NCBI GenBank assembly: GCA_964017155.1
Contig: OZ024856.1
Location: 43,494,878-43,558,877, forward strand
Direction: 5' to 3'
DNA from: Oasisia sp. SBJ-2009
Lineage: Eukaryota > Annelida > Polychaeta > Sabellida > Siboglinidae
Length of the DNA: 64,000 nucleotides
Position numbers and translations under genes: made by a program. Below, piece by piece: positions 53,631 to 64,000 of this stretch (positions are counted from its first letter, which is position 1; every line of letters begins with the position of its first letter). The notes below the pieces were generated by a model. It saw only the letters and a program-made list of their open reading frames with translations. It did no database searches and was not told where the DNA came from.

Positions 53631-55027
53631 ATGCCGGAGAGTACAGAACCAACAGGTGACAACAGGGCGGCCGAGGAGGTTCCGGACAAACCAGCCTCGT
53701 TTCAGATTCGGAAACCGAACCGCACGGTGATCGTCGAGCCGATCGTCCTTCTCATCGGTCTGTGCGGGATCCCGATGGGCATGCTGTCGCAGTTCTACAT
53801 CGTCGCTTACTACACGCAGCTGCTGTCAAACGGAACGATGACCAACTCATCACACCACGACGCCAGCAACCGGAGCGAGTCGCTGTGTGACGTCAACAAG
53901 TCGGATCCGGTGTACGTGTTCGGTGAGGAGGTGCAACGACGGGCGAGTAACTTCAGCATGATCCTCGGGCTGTGCAGTCTCATCCCGGCGCTGTTCGTGA
54001 CGACGTTCATCGGCGCCTACAGCGACCAGGCCGGTCGGCGCTACGCCATCATCCCGCCGATAGTCGGCAGCACCGTGCGCGCCGTGTCGTACGTCATCGT
54101 CGTCGCGCTGCAACTTCCGGCGGAGTATCTCGTCATCGGCGCAGTGATCGAGGGGTTCGGCGGCTACTACCAGACGATGTTGATGGGGTGTTTCGCCTAC
54201 ATATCGGACATCGTTTCGGCGGACGGCAGAGCGTTGAGGATAACGATACTGGAGACATGTGTGTTCGTCCCGGCTATGTTTGCGCCGCTTGCGACCGGAT
54301 ATTGGGTGAAACACAGCGGGTTTCTGCCTCCGTTCATCACTGTCTTAGCGCTATACGTCGTCGTCTTGGTCTATACGATTTTCTTCGTTCCCGAAACAGT
54401 CCCGCGAAACCCACAGGCGAAATTCTTCTCAACAAAGCATATGACGAAATCGGTGTTACTGTTTACGAAGGATAACGGCACCAGGCGGCGCTGGAAGCTG
54501 TCTGTTCTGATCGCTGCGTTCTTCCTGTGCAGTGTCGTCAAAGTTGGCGACTCCGTAGACCAACTGTTCGAGATGAACCGACCTCTGTGTTGGACGAGCG
54601 AGGTAATCGGTAATTTTCTCTCGGCAGAGGTCGCTGTCATCAGCGCAGGCGCGGTGCTTTCTATGCGACTTATGAAGTGTTGTATGAAGGACGGCGGAAT
54701 CGCGCTCACTTCCGGTATGATGGGGGTCGTGCACAACGTGTACACGGCCTTTGTACAGAACTCAATTATGATGTATATCAGTAAGTATAGAGCATTTCAT
54801 CATAAATGTTGAGTAACTGTCTGCGCATATGTTTTAAAAACTCTGTCAGGACTTCCAAAGTTTAGGTAGTCATCAAAAAAACGTGGATCGGCGTACATCT
54901 CTTTCCACCACCATTACCGTTATCGGCAACATTTGTCTTTGTCTCGCATAACATCTATGTTCACTTCCTTTCGTGTTAGACCAAACGTGCCGCTGGCATA
55001 CATACACACACGCACGCACGCACGCAC

Positions 55028-55086
<59 letters not shown>

Positions 55087-56534
55087 CTTGCCTGCACCGC
55101 GGTAGAGTGCGTCTGTAAGTTGTCAGATATACGATCACATAAAGACAATGACTGTTGGTATGTGAATTAATTAATTATTCAAACAATTACTAAAATCATT
55201 AAGGGAGCTCTCATTAAGGTATGTAAATCCTGCTAACACGAGAGCCACCTTCACTAATTAGCTAACTTGCTTCCATAAGAAGGCATAATCCTTGGTTTGA
55301 TCTTCACATCGTCGCGGTTGTTGTGTTTTCCAGCCCCGTTGATGTCGATATTCGACTTCCTGTTTATCCCGACTGCGCGTGCGCTGATGTCGTCCCTGGT
55401 TCATGACCACGAGCAAGGTATGTCGTGACTATGTTATTCTAGTTGAATGTTTGATCATAATCAAATGCATTAATTCTGGGTTTTTTCTCTATAATTGTGC
55501 AACAATGCGTGTCTGTCATGTGCCCTATAGACATGTTTATTATATTAGATAAGCAACTTGTCGAAGTTTTCCTGCGTGAAGCATCACGTTTTTGCCCGCC
55601 CAGTTAAATGTATCCAGTCTGTAAGCGACAATGTTTAAATATGTCCTGTTTGTATGCGTCACTGATTAACTGCGACCTGTTTATATGTGTCAGGATTTAA
55701 TTGTTTCCTGATTGTATCCGTCAGTATTTACGTATGCAATGTGCATCTCCAAATGCCCTCTTCTGAGGCATTGCCTTAACCGAGGTTATCTCTTTCTAGA
55801 AACCCTGTGCGAAGGCATCGGCTTTACCGATGTTATCTGTTTGTAGGCGTCCTGTACAGTGGCATTGCCTTCACCGATGTTATCTGCTTGTAGGCGCCCT
55901 GTATGGAAACATCGCCTTCAACGATGTTATCTGTTTGTAGGCGCCCTATACGCAGGCGTCGCCTTCATCGATGTGATATGTTTGTAGGCGCCCTGTACGG
56001 AGGCATCGCCTTCGTCGAGGTCATCTGCAGTCTCGTCGGTAATGTAGTCTTCAACTCCGTCTACTCGGCCACGCTCTACATCATGACTGGCTTTGTCTAC
56101 CTCGTCATGGCCGCCTTCTACGCCGTCGGCTGTCTCCTTCTTGTGTAAGTTCAACGGCTGCATAAGAACTCTCCTAACACATGTATGTCAGTTGGATGTA
56201 ATAACCCATGTAAGGTCTCATCGAAGCAGTCCCGTAATATTTCAATTGCGTGCGTTTGTATGACAAATTGTTTGTCTACTCCAAACAATGTACACAAAAT
56301 AACGTGCGATTTATTTTATAATAAATCTATGTTCACATGCAAATTAGTTAATTAGACTCACTGATTGAATCAAAAAACAAACGAAAGAACGATCGATAAA
56401 CGTATGTTCTATGCAAACTGAATACGTGGTACATTTCTGGTTGTAGCGTGTACATTGTGAAGATGGGCCGGGAGTACAAGACGTATATGAAATTTGATGA
56501 CGTAGGCGTAGTGGATGGTGACGTCAGAGAGTGA
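53631..56534 (+). CDS. SLC46-type MFS transporter, paralogue E
   Basis: Coding exons are 53631-54780, 55334-55417, 55988-56144 and 56447-56534 (492 aa). Splice signals and phases are the same as B. It is closest to B, differing at about a dozen residues (for example [14 protein letters not shown] at the N-terminus, Val for Leu at YVFGEE, Met for Val at PAMFAPL, Met for Leu at MRLMKCC). Loop-1 sequons NGT/NSS/NRS/NKS, Cys86, SDQAGRR and Cys320 are all present. Lacks the LINE in intron 3. It is head-to-head with D and is followed by the 774-bp insertion and the LTR element. Confidence 0.88.
55005..55084. repeat. (CACG)n then (GA)n in intron 2 of gene E
   Basis: Short CACG repeat followed by about 52 bp of GA; the shortest allele of this site among B, C and E. 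Confidence 0.9.
55753..56030 (+). repeat. 47-bp acceptor array, gene E (6 units)
   Basis: Units start at 55753, 55800, 55847, 55894, 55941 and 55988 (the true exon), as in C. Confidence 0.9.
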
Positions 56535-56556
56535 ATGAAGAACGCCTGGACAATAG

Positions 56557-57326
56557 GGCGTGTAAGTCTCGCGCGTGAAAACGAGGCTGGGTGCAGTTGG
56601 GGGCAGAAAGTCCATATTCTCCATGTTAACGTATAGGACTTCGTTTTGTTTTTGGTTGTAATAATCGAACTGTTCCAGTTTAACTATTTCAGTTACACTG
56701 TCCGAAGGATTATTACAAGCAGAAGCAGTTGAACACTTTGCCGGTGACAATGCTCACGGAAATCATGAATTGTAATCGATTATAATGATGGTTGCCATGG
56801 CAACGCCGGCTTGTACTTGTGTTTGGCGATCTTGACTAATACTGAAAAGTGCCGTTTTTCGCGCAGTACAACCTGTTTGAGGCAAACGCATACATGTGTT
56901 ATGATTATGTGCATTTAGACAACTTGTCATATATAAGTGCTTATCGAAAACACAACGTACAGCTATGTAAAATGCAAAACCCGTAAACAAACACATACGG
57001 CTTAAATTTTAGGGGAGTGTCACAACGTACAGCTATGTAAAATGCAAAACCCGTAAACAAACACATACGGCTTAAATTTTAGGGGAGTGTCTATTATCTG
57101 CACTACATAAATCGCTATGTCTATGATAGTGTGGTAAACTGAATACGGAATCGGACATTTTAGATAAGAAAGGTATAACACAAGACATTTATGTCCTGAT
57201 TTTCCTAATATTCATCAGTCGGAAGTTACAACTGTCATCCATCGAATATTATTATAATGACCAGTCCCCAAATCAGCTCCAATCGCGCGGAGTCTCGCCA
57301 TGTATCGTGACTCACTTACGGGCCCT
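56557..57326. mobile_element. Insertion of about 770 bp 3' of gene E, weak TIRs, ATAG duplication
   Basis: B and C read GGACAATAGTGCCGAG without interruption. In E, GGACAATAG is followed by GGCGTGTAAGTCTCG... and ends ...CACTTACGGGCCCT-ATAG-TGCCGAG. The ends share GGGC..GTAAGT in inverted orientation. ATAG flanks both sides (56553-56556 and 57327-57330). Inside are two perfect 70-bp tandem copies (56951-57020 and 57021-57090). No transposase. Superfamily unclear. Confidence 0.75.
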
Positions 57327-58334
57327 ATAGTGCCGAGTCCCCTGCGGCCGAATAACCAATACACCGGAAATGTTGCATACGTGTTGTGTGATATTGTCAA
57401 TTTAGACAGCTCTTTTAAAAAAAGGCCCAATCGGATCAAATGTTGTAAGAAGACATATATGATTTCCTAATTATTTTTTTCTCAGAATATATAATATATT
57501 TACAATATGTTATATGTTTAACGATGGATTTCGATTCCTTTTGAATTCACTGATTCATTTGCAAAACAGGATATTTCAGTATGTGATACACCTGAGTTAT
57601 GACTTTCCTCTCCCTGACGACGGCAGTTGTGAGGTTGTAAATGACTGACATTCCTAAAGTCAACACTCTGCATCTTTGTGTGGCAGTTGTACATAGCGAA
57701 ACTTTAAATTGTATTCCAACGATTCGTATACACTGGCATATGTTTCGTCTAGTTGGTGTGTTGACGTAAGGGCAATCAGCCGGAATGTTTGCCTTTATTC
57801 TGGGCATCCGTTCGGATAATCCTAACATGAAGTGATATTCGGAACCAGGCGATGACAACGGATAGTGGCGCCACACAACGGCAATTCAAGCGAAAGTTGT
57901 AGTTCCAAATAGTCCGCCTGACGGCAGTACATGTCACGGTATTTACAAGTAGGCCTAAAGCCATCGCTCTATTTGAACAGAGCTGTTTTCGTGAACTTGG
58001 CGGAAGGAACACGACAATGAGTGTTTCGTTGTTAATTTGAACATGTATTGAAACATATAAGAAATTCAGCATAACAAAAAGTCGCTGCATTCTTTGTAAT
58101 GTAATTAAAAATCGCATAAGCTATAGAAAGACGCGTAGACACGCACAAAGTAGCTGTTAAGACAAGTACAATAGTTCTGTCATCCCAGTTATCGTTTGTC
58201 TAGATGCCTCTATTTTATGTTACGCTAATAGTTGATCTACGGTGCCATGGTTAGAGAACTATAAACAGACCTACCAGCAATATTAAACAGAACCAGCACG
58301 TATGCGTCGCTGCTTTGAAGGGTTCCGCTTGAAG

Positions 58335-59645
58335 TGTAGGGATTTTTCATCGCGAAGTACTATAATTATATATAAATATATCTATCACTATTTAGGGCTA
58401 CTAAAGCCATGCATATATGCAAATACGTACATAATCACAAGGAGGGTGTTTACCCAGTTAAGAGACTATAACCAGTATGGAAGGTTTCCTATGCAATTTA
58501 TATGGTAATTTTAGGGCCATCTGGCTGAGGCAGAGGACCAACCCTGGTATTTTGGGACGCTACCAGGGGAGGGAAAGTTCACTAGCACTGCAGGCTCGTC
58601 TATGCTAATTTCTAGGGCCATCTGGTTTAAGAAGATGCTCCACTTTATTGTTGTTGGGGAAAACCACAGGGTGCAGAGTCCTCTGGCACCCTGCCAAGAT
58701 TTCTAGGGGTAGACGCGCTGGACAAAATATTAGGTAAGGCGTCTAGCGTCTGTCCTCGGGCTACAGTACCACTAGTATAAATAGGGAGTATTTTAATGAT
58801 TAGGGGAGACTTCTGGGGCCTATTACCGGGGGAACATGTATTGTTCACCCCGGGACACGCGCTCCAGAGCACACTGCGACAGACTTACTGTCACAGAATA
58901 TACGATGTGTGTGTCATATTGCATGGGGAGACTTCTGGGGCCTATTACCGGGGGAACATGTATTGTTCACCCCGGGACACGCGCTCCAGAGCACACTGCG
59001 ACAGACTTACTGTCACAGAATATACGATGTGTGTGTCATATTGCACGGGCAGACTTCTGGGGCCTATTACCGGGAACACCTACGCTGTTTACCCCGGGAC
59101 GCGCCGCTCCAGAGGGCCCTGCGACATGCTTGCCGTCAAGACACATACTGTGTGTTATTGACGGGCTATACTGTGTGTTATTGACGGGTTGACTACTGGG
59201 GCCAGTTGTCGGGGAACACACACATACGCTGTTCACCCCGAAACACGCCGCTCCAGAGCGCCCTGTGACAGAGATACTGTGACAGTACATTGTGCTGAAA
59301 GAAGTTGTGCCGTACGAGGCATATTGTTCTCTGATTGAGGAACCACACCACACCTGTGGGTGAGTTCTTTGCTTGATCGCGTGTCAAACACGCTGTCAGT
59401 ACCGTCACATTTGTATTGTGTTTATATTGGTTTAGTTAGTGAAGTATTTTAGTGAGTGTCTTATATTTGTACTGGTAGGATTTTGATGTAATAAACTGTA
59501 GAAACCTTATATATATTGTTTGTGTTAGACTGGTTAGACTGAGTGAGTGAACGTGTGCCCGAGTCCGCCACTAGACGCCTCCGTGCCGACCGCTCGCGCC
59601 AAACGATACGATTTGGTGGCGGGGTGTTATCCCGCAAACGCTACA
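58335..59645 (+). repeat. 5' LTR with TATA box and 122-bp U3/R tandem repeats
   Basis: TATAAATA is at 58776-58783 and AATAAA at 59490-59495. Between them, units GGGGAGACTTCTGGGGCC start at 58803, 58925 and 59047 (122-bp period, the first two almost identical), with a more diverged fourth at about 59169. The repeats follow directly on the TATA box. Overlapping frames of 70-120 codons across this array are artefacts of the repeat. Confidence 0.9.
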
Positions 59646-60454
59646 ATTTGGTGGCAGCCGGGGTGGGATTTCGATAGATAAACCTGACCGTATTCCTCTA
59701 CGTTCCGTAGTAACGGTTTTTGGTTAATCTATCTTGAAAATCTCACTTGAAAGAACTCACACGGGCCGCACGTTTACTTGCTTCAGATAGATTAAAGTAG
59801 AATAGTTTAGTGAGAAGTTACTTCTCTGGTGGCAGCAAAATAAATACGTAAAATGTTAAACTCAAGGTGATAATTCCTCAGTGGCGATAATTCCTCAGTG
59901 GCCGATGTTTATTTTCAGTACACTGGACACTGTCTGCAATGGCAGGGGGCCATCCAACCCATGCCAGATAAAAGACCACTGTTTACAGCTTGTCGCCCTG
60001 TGGACAAAGCTGGCTACAGGCTGGCTAATGACGGTCAGTGGGTCAGCAGACACTCACTAGATAGTGGTTCTGCTAATGACCCCTTGAGCCGTGATGCAAT
60101 CGACAACACAGCAGGTCAATGGTTGTCCTCTCTTCCCAGCATCAGGTTTTCAAGGGTCAGCAACTCAGGCCATGGTAGATCGTTTCTTCAGGGGATATAG
60201 CTGGATGTTTTGAAGAGATGTTATATCTGATATAATGTCAAGTTACTATTATAGGTGTTTGCTTAGTTATAGTTTCATGGAATTAGGGTATACAGTAGAA
60301 TGTTTGGCGGATTCTGGATTTGATGTATGGTCATATAGAAATAACGGCTTAATTCGCTGTCTATGACAGACAGCGCTAACACATATTATCATCAGGATAT
60401 GTCACACCCAACTGAGTATGATAGTCGGCAATGGTATGTTTTATTGCCTAAGAG

Positions 60455-61120
60455 AGATTCACAAAACACGAGGTCTGCTAGATGCAGAGCCAGACCTGAC
60501 AAATGTCACGGTGTAATCGTTCATATGATTTGTGAGATTCACAAAACACGAGGTCTGCTAGACGCAGAGCCGGACATGACAAATGTCACGGTGTAATCGT
60601 TCATATGATTTGTGAGATTCACAAAACACGAGGTCTGCTAGACGCAGAGCCGGACATGACAAATGTCACGGTGTAATCGTTCAGATGATTTGTGAGATTC
60701 ACAAAACAGGAGGTCTGCTAGATGCAGAGCCGGACCTGACAAATATTTCGGTGTAATCGTTCATATGGTTTGTGAAATAGTCACAAAACGCGAGGTCTGC
60801 TATAAGCAGAGCCGGACATGACAGATGTCACGGTGTAATCGTTCATATGGTTTGTGAGATAGTCACAAAGCGCGAGGTCTGCGCTACAAGCAGAACCGGA
60901 CAATACATATAAGTCGGTGTAATCGTTCATATGGTTTGTGAAATAGTCACAAAACGCGAGGTCTGCCCCGTGCAGAACCGGACATGACAGATGTCACGGT
61001 GTAATCGTTCATATGGTTTGTGAGCTAGTCACAAAGCGCGAGGTCTACAGTTTGTAGAACCGAACATCACAAAACACGAGGTCTGTGACAAGCAGAACCG
61101 AACATGACAAATGTTACGGT
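60455..61120 (+). repeat. About nine 80-bp repeats, each able to form two small hairpins
   Basis: ACAAAACACG starts at 60461, 60541, 60621 and 60701 (period exactly 80), then diverged units of 80-84 bp to about 61120. Stem 1 is TCTGC...GCAGA with a variable 5-7-nt loop. Stem 2 is GACAT-GACAA-ATGTC. In the last units stem 1 becomes TCTAC...GTAGA (61044-61058) and TCTGT...GCAGA (61082-61096), and stem 2 becomes AACAT...ATGTT (61101-61115). Confidence 0.85.
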
Positions 61121-62171
61121 GTAATCGTGTCTACCCTATGTCGTTGTAACCAATTATTTTCAACACATGAAAGTTTGGTTTCAAAGATTGTTTAAAAATA
61201 AGTGATTGTTTTCGTTCAAGCACTTTCCAACAAAAAGTTCCTGCACATATCTGCCCAGTCAAAGTGGACGGAATCACTTGCTGACATGGACAGCTATATT
61301 TATTTTATCATCATCATCACCATCCTCATTGCTATGATGCCGTATACAGCTTTCAACTTTCTGCGTTTTATGTCATCACTTCGAATTGTTCATCTTCTCA
61401 TCCTGATTTTTGCCAGCTAGGTCTTGAAGCATAGTTCATGCATTTATTTCAATTATAGAGAGTAGTCTTGGTCAAACAGAAGTAATTTGACCAGCCAGTC
61501 AGTGAACTGGTCATTGTGGCTGTTTCAGGCTGTGAGACCATCTGGTTAGATTATGTCAACACACAGCATGGCTGCAGTCTAGGGGTCAATGACTGGCCCA
61601 GTGGTGTAATGAGAGAAGTTAACGAGTATCAACATAGTTCTGTTCAGGGCAGCTTCTGGCTTAATAGATATTTAATTGGCACAGGGTGTGTTCTGCTAAA
61701 CAGAATAGGATGAAGTTGATTAGAGTCAGTTTTCATGTGTTAGCTCTTGTTGGTCATATATATATAGATATCTTGGAAGATTATACTGTTACATACACAG
61801 AGAAACTATACTAGAAGAGTTAGTAGTGCATAGGCCTGAGAACAGTATCTCAGCCGTAGTTGGCCACAAGGAATCTGTATCACAGGGCAGCTTCAAGTCC
61901 CTAAGGTGCAGACACTGTCTGATGGCAGAGATAGCGATTACCCTGGTCAGGCCAGGCGACCTTAATTGGCACATTCTGTGTCTGAGGGCAAGGATATGAT
62001 GAAGTTCTATCTTTGTGGATGTGACAATGGTTGTCCGTTATTCTCCTGGTACATGTCAGTGCTGTGACATGTCAAGCAATGGCGAACGATGTATGACCAC
62101 GACGGTCATATGACACTAATTATGGCAAACACCATAACAGTGCTGCGTACGAGATACGTACACACAAAAAT

Positions 62172-62366
62172 GCAGGAACCAGAATTCATTCTGGTCAAAC
62201 CTGCAGCGTTATCTGCAAAGAAGATGGAAGAAGACGCAGGAACCAGAATTCATTCTGGTCACAACCTGCAGCGTTATCTGCAAAGAAGATGGAAGAAGAC
62301 GCAGGAACCAGAATTCATTCTGGTCACAACCTGCAGCGTTATCTGCAAAGAAGATAGAAGATGGAA
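62172..62366 (+). repeat. Three 64-65-bp repeats with ACCAGAAT...ATTCTGGT hairpin
   Basis: Starts at 62172, 62237 and 62301. Each holds ACCAGAATTCATTCTGGT (8-bp stem, 2-nt spacer) and CTGCAGCGTTATCTGCAAAG. Located about 300 bp upstream of the polypurine tract. Confidence 0.85.
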
Positions 62367-62653
62367 GAAGACGCAGGCGAGATTGAGCTGAGCGTCCACC
62401 ACTAGCGGTGAACTGACGTGCGTCTACCGTGCGTCCATGAAGTGGGTTACGACGGAGGATACCATCGGCTCAACAGATGCGACTGACGATCGCGTGAAGG
62501 AAGCCACATCAACCGGACATGAACATTTGTGAAAAGTGAACATTTGAGTATAAATTGTATGCTTTCTTTTTCAGCATTGTATTGATTATTATAATGTTGC
62601 ATGCATGTTACCTGTTATAATTTCGGGACGAAATTTTAGTGGGGCGGGGGTAA

Positions 62654-63964
62654 TGTAGGGATTTTTCATCGCGAAGTACTATAATTATATATAAATATAT
62701 CTATCACTATTTAGGGCTACTAAAGCCATGCATATATGCAAATACGTACATAATCACAAGGAGGGTGTTTACCCAGTTAAGAGACTATAACCAGTATGGA
62801 AGGTTTCCTATGCAATTTATATGGTAATTTTAGGGCCATCTGGCTGAGGCAGAGGACCAACCCTGGTATTTTGGGACGCTACCAGGGGAGGGAAAGTTCA
62901 CTAGCACTGCAGGCTCGTCTATGCTAATTTCTAGGGCCATCTGGTTTAAGAAGATGCTCCACTTTATTGTTGTTGGGGAAAACCACAGGGTGCAGAGTCC
63001 TCTGGCACCCTGCCAAGATTTCTAGGGGTAGACGCGCTGGACAAAATATTAGGTAAGGCGTCTAGCGTCTGTCCTCGGGCTACAGTACCACTAGTATAAA
63101 TAGGGAGTATTTTAATGATTAGGGGAGACTTCTGGGGCCTATTACCGGGGGAACATGTATTGTTCACCCCGGGACACGCGCTCCAGAGCACACTGCGACA
63201 GACTTACTGTCACAGAATATACGATGTGTGTGTCATATTGCATGGGGAGACTTCTGGGGCCTATTACCGGGGGAACATGTATTGTTCACCCCGGGACACG
63301 CGCTCCAGAGCACACTGCGACAGACTTACTGTCACAGAATATACGATGTGTGTGTCATATTGCACGGGCAGACTTCTGGGGCCTATTACCGGGAACACCT
63401 ACGCTGTTTACCCCGGGACGCGCCGCTCCAGAGGGCCCTGCGACATGCTTGCCGTCAAGACACATACTGTGTGTTATTGACGGGCTATACTGTGTGTTAT
63501 TGACGGGTTGACTACTGGGGCCAGTTGTCGGGGAACACACACATACGCTGTTCACCCCGAAACACGCCGCTCCAGAGCGCCCTGTGACAGAGATACTGTG
63601 ACAGTACATTGTGCTGAAAGAAGTTGTGCCGTACGAGGCATATTGTTCTCTGATTGAGGAACCACACCACACCTGTGGGTGAGTTCTTTGCTTGATCGCG
63701 TGTCAAACACGCTGTCAGTACCGTCACATTTGTATTGTGTTTATATTGGTTTAGTTAGTGAAGTATTTTAGTGAGTGTCTTATATTTGTACTGGTAGGAT
63801 TTTGATGTAATAAACTGTAGAAACCTTATATATATTGTTTGTGTTAGACTGGTTAGACTGAGTGAGTGAACGTGTGCCCGAGTCCGCCACTAGACGCCTC
63901 CGTGCCGACCGCTCGCGCCAAACGATACGATTTGGTGGCGGGGTGTTATCCCGCAAACGCTACA
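62654..63964 (+). repeat. 3' LTR
   Basis: Offset by exactly 4319 bp from the 5' LTR throughout. I found no difference in the stretches compared, and the short open frames in the two LTRs have identical translations and spacing. Confidence 0.93.
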
Positions 63965-64000
63965 GAAGTACCACTGACAACAGTTTACATGCTGTTTTAC

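Larger units (their letters stand above)
59646..62653 (+). other. Internal region of the LTR element, apparently non-coding
   Basis: Contains the primer-binding site, an uncharacterised 100-codon frame (59898-60200; composition without recognisable gag features), the 80-bp hairpin array (60455-61120), about 1 kb without features, three 64-65-bp repeats (62172-62366) and the polypurine tract. In-frame stops are frequent. Confidence 0.8.
58335..63964 (+). mobile_element. Complete non-autonomous LTR retrotransposon (Gypsy-like), very young
   Basis: Two 1311-bp direct LTRs (58335-59645 and 62654-63964), TG...CA ends, and TSD GAAG (58331-58334 and 63965-63968). B's uninterrupted CGCTTGAAGTACCACTG (about 28628) is the empty site. 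Just inside the 5' LTR, TGGTGGCAGC (59649-59658) matches the 3' end of tRNA-Leu, a plausible primer-binding site. Before the 3' LTR is TTTCGGGACGAAATTTTAGT, then GGGGCGGGGG (62641-62650), the polypurine tract typical of metaviral elements. The 3008-bp interior has no gag, protease, RT or integrase. It must have been mobilised by a relative elsewhere. Confidence 0.93.

Noticed and set aside
58796..59192. Overlapping 90-121-codon frames in each LTR as genes
   Set aside because: All arise from the 122-bp tandem repeats, in several frames at once; repeated identically in the other LTR.
59898..60200. 100-codon frame in the LTR element interior as gag
   Set aside because: No CCHC knuckle or capsid-like pattern recognised, and it is short. 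Left as an uncharacterised frame.

Overview
The window is genomic DNA of an animal, most likely a marine bilaterian invertebrate. The genes have GT-AG introns, the intergenic DNA is AT-rich and crowded with long microsatellites, and there are C2H2 zinc fingers, a tRNA-derived SINE with an invertebrate-type core, several non-LTR retrotransposon fragments, small DNA transposons and a Gypsy-like LTR element. I cannot name the species.

Layout. 1-1.65 kb: a decayed tandem C2H2 zinc-finger array. 1.7-5.6 kb: TA/TG/CA microsatellites, a relic DNA transposon (2864-3758) and a LINE fragment. 5.6-12.7 kb: no recognisable gene except a SINE (about 10.94-11.24 kb) and one weak candidate first exon. 12.7-58.3 kb: a cluster of five intact paralogues of one SLC46-type major-facilitator transporter, here called A (minus, 13685-17733), B (plus, 22625-27621), C (plus, 37208-40424), D (minus, 43777-47978) and E (plus, 53631-56534). 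A+B and D+E are two copies of one head-to-head gene pair, so about 15 kb was duplicated. C is an extra B/E-type copy. It is preceded by an inverted fragment of its own 5' end and a 3.3 kb spacer packed with hairpins and microsatellites. 58.3-64 kb: a young non-autonomous LTR retrotransposon (58335-63964) with two 1311-bp LTRs that look identical.

Because the paralogues act as empty-site controls for each other, several insertions can be defined to the base: a 1.84 kb LINE in B; a 591/598-bp TIR element with 9-bp target duplications, inserted once 3' of C and once between D and E; a 774-bp element 3' of E; and the LTR element (TSD GAAG).

The most unusual signals are these. (1) A 47-bp tandem array at the exon-4 acceptor of B, C and E: each unit carries an intron-type AG followed by a copy of the exon start, and the true acceptor tract itself looks like a diverged copy of the first 43 nt of the exon. 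(2) An intron present in A/D and cleanly absent in B/C/E. (3) A conserved candidate upstream coding exon (MGSVSQDGPDG) about 3.3 kb upstream of B, C and E. (4) An array of about nine 80-bp repeats inside the LTR element. Each unit can fold two short hairpins, and paired compensatory changes occur in both stems.

Everything was read by eye. Splice sites were inferred from reading frame, GT/AG signals and comparison of the five copies; no transcript or database evidence was available.
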